From assembly GCA_018883305.1 (NCBI GenBank), contig VEQI01000036.1, positions 1 through 15,153 of the forward strand: a stretch of DNA of 15,153 nucleotides, given 5' to 3'. The notes below the pieces were generated by a model. That model saw only the letters and a program-made list of their open reading frames with translations, searched no databases and was not told the DNA's origin. A program made the translations under genes and the position numbers. Source of the stretch: Limnohabitans sp. (GTDB lineage Bacteria > Pseudomonadota > Gammaproteobacteria > Burkholderiales > Burkholderiaceae_C). Shown here piece by piece: positions 1 to 7,270 of this stretch (positions are counted from its first letter, which is position 1; every line of letters begins with the position of its first letter).

Positions 1-632
1 TTGTGCATGTGCGCAGCGCCTGTCTTGTCCCCAATGACTGCGCGCACTTTGTTGAACAAGCGGCGTACCTGGGCAGGGTTGGCCATGCCCGTGGTGTCGG
101 ACAGGCCCACCTCATCTGAGCCGGCCTGGACCATTTCACCGGCCACCCAAACCACGTCCTCGTCGGTGACCTCCCCTTGGATGGTGCATCCAAAGGCCGT
201 GGACACGCCCGTTTCCACTTTCACACCTGGCGCACGCTCATTTCTCATGGCAATGATGCTGCGAACCTCTTCCACCATCGCCACGCGGGACTTTCGGACA
301 TTGGCCAATGAATGCGCCTCACTGGCTGATACGGGAATGGTCAACTTGTGAACACCCGCGGCCAAGGCTGCCTCTGCACCTCTGAGGTTGGGAACCAGTG
401 CCATCACGGTCAAGCCTGGCAACGTGAGGGCATGACGAACCACCTCGGCAGCATCCGCCATTTGGGGAAGCAACTTGGCGGGGACGAATGAACACACCTC
501 GATCTCGCGAAGGCCGGCGTTGTACAAGCCCTCGATCCAGGCCAACTTGGCTGGTGTTGGCATGGTTGCCTTGACGCTTTGCAAGCCATCACGCGGCCCG
601 ACTTCACTGATGAGCACTTTTGAGCTTGTCAT
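1..632 (-). CDS. Hydroxymethylglutaryl-CoA lyase family protein (3'-truncated by window edge)
   Basis: Reading the minus strand from the ATG at 632-630 gives 210 complete codons with no stop before the window edge, so about 90 C-terminal residues of a ~300-residue family are missing. Residues 9-18 read SEVGPRDGLQ, the HMGL-like TIM-barrel signature whose Arg and Asp (R14, D15) are catalytic and metal-binding in HMG-CoA lyases. Further matches are a VSASEAHS segment, FGCTIQGEV, the LSDTTGMANPAQV segment, and GDKTGAAHMH at the break, which begins the HxH metal-binding motif. Family members cleave 3-hydroxy-3-methylglutaryl-CoA or related 3-hydroxyacyl-CoAs (for example citramalyl-CoA) to acetyl-CoA plus an oxo-acid in the cytoplasm. 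The substrate here cannot be fixed. The short N-terminus, without a targeting peptide, is the bacterial form. The gene is divergent from an IclR regulator, and the inverted repeat between them suggests control by it (inference). Confidence 0.9.
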   Translation of the reverse strand, partial: MTSSKVLISEVGPRDGLQSVKATMPTPAKLAWIEGLYNAGLREIEVCSFVPAKLLPQMADAAEVVRHALTLPGLTVMALVPNLRGAEAALAAGVHKLTIPVSASEAHSLANVRKSRVAMVEEVRSIIAMRNERAPGVKVETGVSTAFGCTIQGEVTDEDVVWVAGEMVQAGSDEVGLSDTTGMANPAQVRRLFNKVRAVIGDKTGAAHMH

Positions 633-660
633 TTGACACGATCCAGATGTTCTGTAAGAT
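633..660 (+). promoter_or_regulatory. Predicted sigma-70 promoter of the IclR-type regulator gene
   Basis: A perfect -35 hexamer TTGACA (633-638) is followed after 16 nt by TAAGAT (655-660), a 4/6 match to the -10 consensus. Transcription would begin near 667, leaving a ~70-nt leader before the regulator ATG at 737. The -35 box abuts the start codon of the divergent lyase gene, so both genes share this short control region. The position and -35 match are convincing; the -10 is only fair. Confidence 0.5.
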
Positions 661-685
661 AGAACTTTAATTTGCAAGACAGAAC
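649..685. promoter_or_regulatory. Candidate IclR-family operator in the divergent promoter region
   Basis: A perfect interrupted palindrome, GTTCT (649-653), 7-nt spacer, AGAAC (661-665), overlaps the predicted -10 box of the regulator gene. Its right half recurs exactly 20 bp downstream as a near-identical direct repeat: AAGATAGAAC (656-665) and AAGACAGAAC (676-685). A spacing of two helical turns places both half-sites on the same DNA face, as expected for co-operative dimers. IclR-family proteins bind short palindromes near their own promoters, so autorepression plus control of the divergent lyase gene is a reasonable inference. Confidence 0.55.
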
Positions 686-736
686 AAATCCTACACGGAT
701 TTCTTTTTCGATGTCAAACGCCTGAAAGCTCACACC

Positions 737-1444
737 ATGCCACGCAAAGCCGCCACCACTTCCATCGCAGAGGAAAATGCCGCGCCAGGCGGCGCTGCCG
801 CGGTGGATCGAGCCATGACCGTGCTGGCGGCCTTTCAAAAAGGAGACGGCGCGCTCAGTGTGACGGTGCTGGCTGAACGGACCCGGCTTTACAAGAGCAC
901 GGTGCTTCGCTTGCTGGCTTCACTGGCGCACGGCGGATTGCTGCGCAAAACATCGGAGGGCCTGTGGACCCTGGGGCCTGAAATTCCTCGGCTGGCCGCG
1001 CTTTATACCGCCTCTTTTTCGCTGGAGGAGGTGGTGCTTCCTGTCATCAAGGCACTGGTTGCCAAAACGGGGGAAAGCGTCGCTTTTCATGTCAAACAAG
1101 GCGATCAACGCCTGTGTCTGTACCGAGTGGACTCCCCTCAACTGCTGCGGGACCACGTTCGAGCAGGCGATTTGTTGCCATTGGATCGCGGCGCGGGTGG
1201 GCGCGTACTGATGGCGTTCAGCGGTGCCCGGGGAAAGCTGTACAACCAGATTCGCAAGGACGGATACATCTTGTCCTTTGGTGATCGCGTCGCTGGACTG
1301 GCGGGCGTGTCCGCCCCCATCTGGAAGGGGGAGACAGCACTGGTTGGCGCACTCACGCTGACGGTGCCTGAAGCTCGATTCAAAGCGCAGTTCGTGTCCG
1401 ATCTTCGCAAGGCCGCTGTGTCGCTGAATGCGCAACTTGCCTGA
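737..1444 (+). CDS. IclR family transcriptional regulator
   Basis: This 235-residue protein has the two-domain IclR layout. An N-terminal winged helix-turn-helix (about residues 21-80) contains the recognition-helix segment RLYKSTVLRLLASL and a wing ending GLWTLGPEI. A C-terminal effector-binding domain (about 95-235) contains TGESVAFHVKQGDQRLCLYRV and the LDRGAGGRVLMAF segment. The family usually runs to about 250 residues; this member is slightly short in the loop around residues 162-185. The ATG at 737 is chosen because the family-typical N-terminus follows it and no better start is seen, although the ribosome binding site is weak (GAAAG at 724-728). It is divergent from the lyase gene and convergent with the tartrate dehydratase gene, so it could control either. 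The operator-like repeat upstream favours the lyase gene and itself. The effector is unknown. Confidence 0.93.
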   Translation: MPRKAATTSIAEENAAPGGAAAVDRAMTVLAAFQKGDGALSVTVLAERTRLYKSTVLRLLASLAHGGLLRKTSEGLWTLGPEIPRLAALYTASFSLEEVVLPVIKALVAKTGESVAFHVKQGDQRLCLYRVDSPQLLRDHVRAGDLLPLDRGAGGRVLMAFSGARGKLYNQIRKDGYILSFGDRVAGLAGVSAPIWKGETALVGALTLTVPEARFKAQFVSDLRKAAVSLNAQLA

Positions 1445-1455
1445 GAGGAATGGTC

Positions 1456-1471
1456 GGCGTGACAACACGCC
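1456..1471. terminator. Weak bidirectional hairpin between convergent genes
   Basis: GGCGTG (1456-1461) and CACGCC (1466-1471) form a perfect 6-bp stem with an ACAA loop. It lies in the 32-nt gap between the stops of the IclR gene and the convergent tarD gene. No T-run follows on either strand, so it would be at best a weak or Rho-assisted terminator. Position is the main support. Confidence 0.35.
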
Positions 1472-1476
1472 TTGAT

Positions 1477-2643
1477 TCAGGAAGCCAACGCCTTCATCGC
1501 CTGATACAAATCTGCCTTTCCCTCAAAGCCAATACCCGGCAATTCAGGCAAGGTCACGAAACTGTTTTCCACCTTGACGCCATCAGGGAAACCGCCAAAA
1601 GGTTGGAACAAATCGGGATAGGACTCATTCCCACCCAAGCCCAACCCTGCGGCAATGTTCAACGACATCTGGTGCCCCCCGTGGGGCACGCAACGGCTGG
1701 GTGACCAGCCATGCTCTTTCAACATGTCAAGGGTGCGCAGGTATTCCACCAGCCCGTAGCTCAGGGCGCAGTCAAACTGAAGGTAATCACGGTCGGGGCG
1801 CATGCCGCCATAGCGGATCAGGTTGCGCGCATCCTGCATGGAAAACAGGTTTTCACCCGTGGCCATCGGGTGCTTGTAGTAGTTGCGCAGCGTGGCTTGC
1901 AATTCGAAGTCCAGCGGATCTCCCGGCTCCTCGTACCAAAACAAATCGTATTGGGACAAGGCCTTGGCATATTGAATGGCCGTGTCAAGGTCAAAGCGAC
2001 CGTTGGCATCCACGCACAGCTTCTGGCCGTCTTGCAGCACCTCCATGATGGCATCGATACGACGCAGGTCTTCATCCAGTGATGCTCCTCCAATTTTTTT
2101 CTTCACCACGGTGTAGCCGCGATCCAGGTAGCTGCGCATTTCGTCTTGCAGCTTGCGGTAGTCTTGTCCCGGGTAGTAGTAACCCCCTGCTGCGTAAACA
2201 AAAACCCGGCGGTTAGCCTTGCCATCCCCATAGCGTTCCGCCAGCAATTGAAACAGTGGCTTGTCCTCGATCTTGGCCACTGCGTCCCAGACCGCCATGT
2301 CAATGGTGCCAATGGCCACCGAGCGCTCTCCATGCCCCCCAGGTTTTTCGTTGGTGAACATGGCTTGCCAGATCTTGTGGGGACAAAGGTTGTTACCCGT
2401 TTCATCCACCAAGGTGGCGGGATCCGCCTGCAAGATGCGAGGAATAAAGCGCTCACGCATCAGCGTGCCCTGGCCGTAGCGCCCATTGGAATTGAAGCCG
2501 TACCCAATCACCGGCCTGCCCTCTCGAATCACATCGGTCACCACGGCCACCAGGCTGAGGTTCATTTTGCTAAAGTCGATGTAGGCGTTGCGGATGGACG
2601 AACTGATGGGAAGCGTTTTTTCGCGAATTTCAACAATTTTCAT
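1477..2643 (-). CDS. tarD: D(-)-tartrate dehydratase, enolase superfamily (MR/MLE group)
   Basis: The 388-residue protein matches, as I recall it, the sequence style of Bradyrhizobium japonicum D-tartrate dehydratase nearly throughout, for example IRNAYIDF, GYGFNSNGRYGQG, NEKPGGHGERSVA and HGGHQMSLNIAAGLGLGG. The enzyme dehydrates D-tartrate to oxaloacetate. All expected active-site residues are visible one position earlier than in the B. japonicum numbering: Lys181 and Lys183 of the KxK motif, metal ligands Asp212 (VDAN), Glu238 (WYEEP) and Glu264 (TGEN), and the general-acid/base His321 (PHGGH). The order is an N-terminal capping domain (1-~130), then the modified TIM barrel and a C-terminal capping segment. 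The ATG at 2643-2641 has a GAGG ribosome binding site (complement of 2650-2653). A -10-like TATAGT (complement of 2667-2672) lies upstream without a clear -35. No tartrate transporter is present in the window. Confidence 0.93.
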   Translation of the reverse strand: MKIVEIREKTLPISSSIRNAYIDFSKMNLSLVAVVTDVIREGRPVIGYGFNSNGRYGQGTLMRERFIPRILQADPATLVDETGNNLCPHKIWQAMFTNEKPGGHGERSVAIGTIDMAVWDAVAKIEDKPLFQLLAERYGDGKANRRVFVYAAGGYYYPGQDYRKLQDEMRSYLDRGYTVVKKKIGGASLDEDLRRIDAIMEVLQDGQKLCVDANGRFDLDTAIQYAKALSQYDLFWYEEPGDPLDFELQATLRNYYKHPMATGENLFSMQDARNLIRYGGMRPDRDYLQFDCALSYGLVEYLRTLDMLKEHGWSPSRCVPHGGHQMSLNIAAGLGLGGNESYPDLFQPFGGFPDGVKVENSFVTLPELPGIGFEGKADLYQAMKALAS

Positions 2644-2718
2644 GACAGACCTCGATGGGGAACGGAACTATACGCCGGTATCCAAATAATGGTGCGCCCC
2701 ACACCCGGAGACATCGGA

Positions 2719-3771
2719 ATGCATGACATCGAACTGCTGGGGTCACCCGGCTCGCCCTACACACGCAAAATGCTGGCGCTGCTGCGCTATCGGCGAATTC
2801 CGCATCGTATGCGATGGGGCTCGCATTTTGATCCGCTGCCGGGGTACCCGGTGCCGAAGGTCAAGTTGTTGCCAACCTTCTATTTCCCCACCGCCACTGG
2901 TCAAGAGGCCATGGTGGACTCCACCCCTATCATTGCGCGCCTGGAGACAAGTCATTCCGGCCGCTCCGTGTGGCCCGAAGACCCACTGCTGCGTTTTCTT
3001 GACCAGCTCATCGAAGATTTTGCAGACGAGTGGCTCACCAAGGCCATGTTCCATTACCGCTGGCACTATGCAGAGGACGCCGCAAACGCGGCCCCCCTGC
3101 TGACATTCTGGCAAAACCCCACACTGGACAGCATCCAGGCCCAGGCCATGAGCGACGCTTTTGCCAAGCGACAAATTTCACGTCTTCATGTGGTGGGCTC
3201 TAGCCACCTCACGGCACCTGTCATTGAATCCAGCTTTGAACGCCTGGTGGGCATATTGGATCGCATCATTGCTCGCAAGGAATTTGCTCTGGGATCACGG
3301 CCTAGCGCTGCAGATTTCGCCCTTTACGGTCAATTGACACAACTGGGACAGGTGGACCCCACCCCTGCACGGTTCCTGACACGCAACGCGCCGCGCTTGC
3401 GCGCCTGGTTGGATCGAATGGAGGATTTGTCAGGTCAACCTGAAGGGCCATGGATGGACCGCCACGAGATCGCTCATCATCTGGGTGAGTTGCTGCGTGA
3501 AGTAGGTCGTGTGTATGCGCCTTTTCTTCTGGCCAATGCGCAAGCCGTTGCAAACGGAAGTGCCACGTTTGAAACCAACATTGATGGTCAACCTTGGGCA
3601 CAACCAGTGTTTCCCTATCAAGCCAAGTGCCTGGAGATGTTGAAGCAGGCAAGGCGTGGGTTGCCGCCCGATGCCCATGAAGCCCTTGGCCAGGTGCTGG
3701 CGGAAACGGGTTGCGAAACCTTGTTTGATGAGATCGGCCAGCGCGGCGTCAATGACTGTCTAAATCTCTGA
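2719..3771 (+). CDS. Glutathione S-transferase-like protein with long C-terminal extension
   Basis: The 350-residue product begins with a thioredoxin-fold GST N-domain (residues 3-77). SPYT (12-15) sits where the GSH-activating residue is expected, and a DSTPII segment (67-72) fits the conserved glutathione-contacting turn. A helical GST C-domain follows, including GSRPSAADFALYGQL (192-206), the usual N-capping Ser...Asp box. Residues ~240-350 extend beyond the canonical ~210-230-residue GST. The catalytic position carries Ser rather than Cys, as in Ser-type GSTs. The ATG at 2719 is chosen because GGAG (2707-2710) lies 8 nt upstream. An in-frame ATG at 2689 has no ribosome binding site, and the frame is open much further upstream only as a shadow of tarD. 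The gene is divergent from tarD across 75 nt. Substrate unknown; a hydrolase-like or GSH-dependent role is possible. Confidence 0.8.
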   Translation: MHDIELLGSPGSPYTRKMLALLRYRRIPHRMRWGSHFDPLPGYPVPKVKLLPTFYFPTATGQEAMVDSTPIIARLETSHSGRSVWPEDPLLRFLDQLIEDFADEWLTKAMFHYRWHYAEDAANAAPLLTFWQNPTLDSIQAQAMSDAFAKRQISRLHVVGSSHLTAPVIESSFERLVGILDRIIARKEFALGSRPSAADFALYGQLTQLGQVDPTPARFLTRNAPRLRAWLDRMEDLSGQPEGPWMDRHEIAHHLGELLREVGRVYAPFLLANAQAVANGSATFETNIDGQPWAQPVFPYQAKCLEMLKQARRGLPPDAHEALGQVLAETGCETLFDEIGQRGVNDCLNL

Positions 3772-3786
3772 AGTAGGCACTATAAA

Positions 3787-3804
3787 GCCCACTGCCCCGT
3801 GGGC
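3787..3804. terminator. Hairpin after the GST-like gene
   Basis: GCCCAC (3787-3792) and GTGGGC (3799-3804) pair perfectly around a 6-nt loop, starting 16 nt after the GST stop codon. There is no T-run on the plus strand (CAGGCG follows), so it is a weak or non-canonical terminator candidate supported mostly by position. Confidence 0.35.
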
Positions 3805-3823
3805 CAGGCGTCCCCGCATCTGA

Positions 3824-3846
3824 ACCATCAAGCCGGGCTGCATGGT
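3824..3846. promoter_or_regulatory. Imperfect 23-bp palindrome upstream of the alkylation-repair genes
   Basis: ACCAT (3824-3828) and AGCC (3831-3834) mirror GGCT (3836-3839) and ATGGT (3842-3846) about the central G at 3835. Nine of eleven arm positions match. It lies ~95 nt before the Ada-AlkA start. The one-base centre is too tight for an RNA hairpin but fits a dimeric DNA-binding protein. It does not resemble the E. coli ada box. Apart from this and the hairpin at 3787-3804, I see nothing gene-like in 3772-3941. Confidence 0.3.
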
Positions 3847-3941
3847 GTCTATCCAGACCCAGTGGACAACTTCGCCACAAGCTTGAGCGCCCAGGCGCAT
3901 GTCCGAAAGTGGCTACTCCATTCGAATAACTTGCGTAACAT

Positions 3942-5438
3942 GTGGTGGTGCGCCAACTTCAGCCCCCCCTCGATCCTGACGCTTGCTACCAGGCCCTGCT
4001 GTCACGCTATGCGCGTTTTGACGGGCACTTCTACACGGCAGTCAAGACCACGGGCATTTACTGTCGCCCGGTGTGCAAAGTACGCACACCACTGGCCAGA
4101 AACTGCGTGTTTTTTAGCAGTGCTGCACGCGCAGAGGCCGCAGGCTTTCGTCCTTGTCTGCGCTGCCGCCCCGAGCTTGCCCCCGCGACCCTGTTGCCCT
4201 GGTCCACCCAGGACGCCAGCCAGATCCTTGCCAGCCAAGCCGTGCAATTGCTCGACAGCGCTGAAGCCCTGAGCGATGCACCACTGCGTGTCAGCGACCT
4301 TGCCCTTCGTCTGGGTGTGAGCGAGCGTCACTTGCGCCGCATCCTGACGCAGCACCTGGGCGTCACGCCATCGCAATACCGACAGACGCGACGCCTGTTG
4401 ATGGCCAAGCAACTCCTGTGCGACACCGGTCTGCCCATTGCGCAGATCGCCCAACTCAGCGGCTTTTCCAGCCAGCGCCGCTTCAACACGGCCTTTGTCA
4501 GTCATTACCACCTCACCCCGTCAGCCTGCCGTCGGCAGGGCAAAGCTGTCAGCGACACCCGTCTGAAGCTGGCCTATCGGCCACCGTATGCCGAAGGTGC
4601 GATGCTGAAATTCCTGCACCAGCGAGCCGTCCCCGGCCTGGAGTTGTGCACATCTACCTCCCCTGCCAACGGCGAGTACCTTCGCATCTTGCGCATGACC
4701 GAGGGCAGCCACAGCCACTTGGGATGGGTGCGGCTGCGGTTCGAGCCCGATACCCATCGTGTGCACCTGCAATTGAGCGACAGCCTGCTGCCCACGCTGC
4801 CGGCGGTGCTGCAACAAGTGCGGCGTGCCTTCGACCTGGACGCCGATCCAATGGCCATCGAATCGGTCCTGGGCCGTGACTTTCCTCATTGCGCCGGCTG
4901 GCGCGTGCCTGGTGCTTGGGATGGATTCGAGTTGGCCGTCCGCGCGGTCCTCGGCCAGCAAATCACCGTGGCAGGGGCACGCACACTTACGCAGCGCCTG
5001 GTTCATGCCTTGGGTGAACCCCTGTCAACACCGTGGCCAGAACTCACCCAAGCCTTTCCAACGCCAGAGCGCTTGCTGCAAGCCTCACCTGAAACCCTGG
5101 GACAACTGGGTATCGTTCGGCAACGCCAACGGGCGATCCGTGCACTTGCACAGGCCGTCACGCATGAAGGTCTGGACCTGTCGTCCGCATCACAGATTCA
5201 AAGCACCATTCAAGCCCTGTTGGACCTGCCCGGAATTGGCGAATGGACAGCGCAATACATCGCCATGCGCGCCTTGCGCTGGCCCGACGCGTTCCCAGCA
5301 GGTGACATGGTGGTCCAGCAGCGCCTGGGCGTTCGTGAAGGTCCGCATCCGGCACGTACGGCCATCGCCAAAGCGGCCGTCTGGCAACCCTGGCGCAGCT
5401 ACGCCGTCATACGACTCTGGCACGGAGGATCCCCATGA
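3942..5438 (+). CDS. Ada-type methyl sensor / AraC HTH fused to AlkA-like 3-methyladenine DNA glycosylase
   Basis: This 498-residue protein fuses three modules. Residues ~10-80 form the Ada N-terminal zinc domain. Its cysteines C41, C45, C72 and C75 keep the exact spacing of E. coli Ada C38/C42/C69/C72, so the methylphosphotriester acceptor (C41) is present. Residues ~100-200 form an AraC-type double HTH. Residues ~205-320 are the AlkA N-domain. Residues ~325-490 are the HhH-GPD glycosylase, with the hairpin LPGIGEWTAQYIAMRAL (429-445) and catalytic Asp455 (PAGD). It should sense methylated phosphotriesters, activate its own operon and excise alkylated bases. Mycobacterium tuberculosis carries a similar adaA-alkA fusion next to ogt. 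The start is one of three tandem GTG codons (3942, 3945, 3948) after an in-frame TAA (3936-3938), with no clear ribosome binding site. The stop overlaps the next start. Confidence 0.9.
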   Translation: MVVRQLQPPLDPDACYQALLSRYARFDGHFYTAVKTTGIYCRPVCKVRTPLARNCVFFSSAARAEAAGFRPCLRCRPELAPATLLPWSTQDASQILASQAVQLLDSAEALSDAPLRVSDLALRLGVSERHLRRILTQHLGVTPSQYRQTRRLLMAKQLLCDTGLPIAQIAQLSGFSSQRRFNTAFVSHYHLTPSACRRQGKAVSDTRLKLAYRPPYAEGAMLKFLHQRAVPGLELCTSTSPANGEYLRILRMTEGSHSHLGWVRLRFEPDTHRVHLQLSDSLLPTLPAVLQQVRRAFDLDADPMAIESVLGRDFPHCAGWRVPGAWDGFELAVRAVLGQQITVAGARTLTQRLVHALGEPLSTPWPELTQAFPTPERLLQASPETLGQLGIVRQRQRAIRALAQAVTHEGLDLSSASQIQSTIQALLDLPGIGEWTAQYIAMRALRWPDAFPAGDMVVQQRLGVREGPHPARTAIAKAAVWQPWRSYAVIRLWHGGSP

Positions 5439-5947
5439 AACTTGTCTGCAAGACCATCACCACGCCATTGGGCCCCATGCTGTTGGCCGCCACCGACGTC
5501 GGCCTGGCCGGCCTGTGGTTCAACGGGCAGCAACATTTCCCGGATGTATCAACGTGGCATGTAGTGTCGACACAGCGTTGGCTGGATCAAGCCGAAGAGG
5601 AAGTGCAGGCCTATTTCCACGGACAGCGCCGCCAGTTCGACACACCGCGCAGCGCCGCCTGGGGCACACCTTTCCAGCGCAATGTGTGGGAGGCTTTGAC
5701 AGCCATACCCTGGGGTGCCACCACCACCTACGGCAAGCTGGCCACACAACTGCATAAGCCGCTGGCAGCGCGAGCAATCGGTGCAGCGGTGGGACGCAAC
5801 CCGTGGAGCATCATGGTGCCGTGCCACCGCGTACTGGGTTCAAACGGCAGCTTGACCGGCTATGCAGGTGGGTTAGAACGCAAGATGGACTTACTACGAC
5901 GTGAGGGGGTTTTATCGGACCCCATTGATCTCTTACCTCTAAACTGA
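5435..5947 (+). CDS. ogt: Methylated-DNA-[protein]-cysteine S-methyltransferase (O6-alkylguanine repair)
   Basis: This 170-residue protein transfers alkyl groups from O6-alkylguanine irreversibly to its own cysteine. The active site is PCHRV with Cys130. Upstream is the DNA-binding helix region TPFQRNVWEALTAIPWGATTTYG (residues 78-100, given in two parts: TPFQRNVWEAL, then TAIPWGATTTYG). After it comes GSLTGYAGGLERKMDLLRREG, the usual C-terminal segment of the family. Length is typical. Its ATG (5435) overlaps the TGA of the Ada-AlkA gene in an ATGA arrangement, and GGAGG (5424-5428) lies 6 nt upstream, so translation is probably coupled. Together the two genes supply the activities of one E. 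coli Ada protein plus AlkA: the sensor/activator stays with the glycosylase, while the O6-guanine methyltransferase is separate. Confidence 0.95.
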   Translation: MKLVCKTITTPLGPMLLAATDVGLAGLWFNGQQHFPDVSTWHVVSTQRWLDQAEEEVQAYFHGQRRQFDTPRSAAWGTPFQRNVWEALTAIPWGATTTYGKLATQLHKPLAARAIGAAVGRNPWSIMVPCHRVLGSNGSLTGYAGGLERKMDLLRREGVLSDPIDLLPLN

Positions 5948-5968
5948 TTCGGAAGGGTCCTCCCGCTC

Positions 5969-7270
5969 ATGCACCCAACCATCACACCACCCATGACATC
6001 GGCGCGCGCACAAGCCATTGCGCAGCAATTTGATCTGCGCGATCTACCTGCCGACTTCTACGCCAACCCCTACCCGGTCTACGCGGCTTTGCGACAAAGT
6101 CAGCCGGTGCGGCTCATGCCCGATGGCAGCTACTTCCTCACCCGCTACGCCGATCTGGTGACGGTGTACCGAGATTCACACAACTTCAGCGCAGCCAAGC
6201 ACGTGGAGTTTGCGCCGAAGTTCAACGTCACGCCGTATGACAACGACCATCCCGCGCCGCTGTTTGAGCATCACACCACCAGTCTGGTGTTCAACGACCC
6301 GCCCTTGCACACCCGCGTGCGAAAACTCATCATGGGCGCGCTCACACGCCGTGCCATCGCCGACATGGAGCCAGGCCTGGTGACACTGGTGGATGGTTTG
6401 CTCGACCGATTGCAAGAACAAGGCGGGGGCGATCTGATCGAAGACTTTGCCTCTGCCATTCCTATCGAGATCATCGGAAACCTGCTGGGCATTCCTCATG
6501 CTGAACGAGGACCGCTGCGGGCCTGGTCACTGGCCATCCTCGGTGCGCTGGAGCCCAAGCTCAGCGCCGAGCAACATGAACGAGGCAACCGATCCGTCAG
6601 CGACATGCTGGCCTACTTGCGAACACTGGTGAGTGAACGCAGACGCCACCCCGGCAACCCGGACCACGACGTTCTCACACGGCTCATTCAAGGCGAGGCG
6701 GGTGGTGAACAGCTTAGCGAAGTGGAGTTGCTGCAAAACTGCATCTTCATACTCAACGCCGGCCATGAAACCACCACCAACCTCATTGGCAATGCATTGG
6801 TGTGCTTGCAAGAGCACCCTCAGGCACTCGCCACATTGAGTCAACGTCTGCAAGCCACACAACACGACGCCACGGCGCAAGAAGCCGTGCTGACCCCGGC
6901 GGTGGATGAGTTTTTGCGCTTTGAGTCATCCAATCAACTGGGCAACCGGCGAGCTGTGAATGCTTGCCATGTGGGCGGGGTGGATCTGCCTGCGGGCGCG
7001 CTGGTCACCCTGTGCATCGGCGCGGCCAACCGCGATCCAGCGCAGTTTGAACACGCCGACACATTGCAACTTGACCGCACTGACAACCGTCACCTGGCGT
7101 TTGGGTTTGGTATTCATCAATGTGCGGGTTTAAGTCTGGCTCGACTGGAAGGTCGTATCGCTATCGGCCGCTTTTTGATGCGCTTTCCCAATTACGGCCT
7201 GAGTGCCCCGCCGACTCGAGGTGGACGAGCCCGGTTTCGGGGGTTTTTACATGCACCCGTAAAGACTTGA
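5969..7270 (+). CDS. Bacterial (class I, soluble) cytochrome P450
   Basis: The 433-residue protein has all the P450 landmarks in order: the I-helix oxygen-activation motif AGHETT (264-269), the K-helix ExxR (E314-F-L-R317), and the heme-binding loop FGFGIHQCAG (378-387) with the axial thiolate Cys385. There is no N-terminal membrane anchor, so it is cytoplasmic and would need separate ferredoxin and reductase partners. None are encoded in the window. The ATG at 5969 follows GGAAGGG (5951-5957) by 11 nt; an in-frame ATG at 5993 is an alternative. It starts only 21 nt after the ogt stop on the same strand, so co-transcription with the alkylation-repair genes is likely, although a functional link is unproven. 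Substrate cannot be deduced; family number not assigned. Confidence 0.94.
   Translation: MHPTITPPMTSARAQAIAQQFDLRDLPADFYANPYPVYAALRQSQPVRLMPDGSYFLTRYADLVTVYRDSHNFSAAKHVEFAPKFNVTPYDNDHPAPLFEHHTTSLVFNDPPLHTRVRKLIMGALTRRAIADMEPGLVTLVDGLLDRLQEQGGGDLIEDFASAIPIEIIGNLLGIPHAERGPLRAWSLAILGALEPKLSAEQHERGNRSVSDMLAYLRTLVSERRRHPGNPDHDVLTRLIQGEAGGEQLSEVELLQNCIFILNAGHETTTNLIGNALVCLQEHPQALATLSQRLQATQHDATAQEAVLTPAVDEFLRFESSNQLGNRRAVNACHVGGVDLPAGALVTLCIGAANRDPAQFEHADTLQLDRTDNRHLAFGFGIHQCAGLSLARLEGRIAIGRFLMRFPNYGLSAPPTRGGRARFRGFLHAPVKT

Noticed and set aside
2146..2718. Open upstream extension of the GST-like frame (and similar overlapping frames)
   Set aside because: Entirely antisense to tarD or without a ribosome binding site; the GST fold begins just after ATG 2719, which has GGAG upstream.
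4825..5757. 310-codon plus-strand frame spanning Ada-AlkA and ogt
   Set aside because: Both overlapped genes have intact catalytic motifs in their own frames; this is an alternative-frame shadow.
5917..5960. GGACCC/GGGTCC inverted repeat between the ogt end and the P450 ribosome binding site
   Set aside because: The 6-bp arms are separated by a 32-nt loop and there is no T-run; too weak to call.
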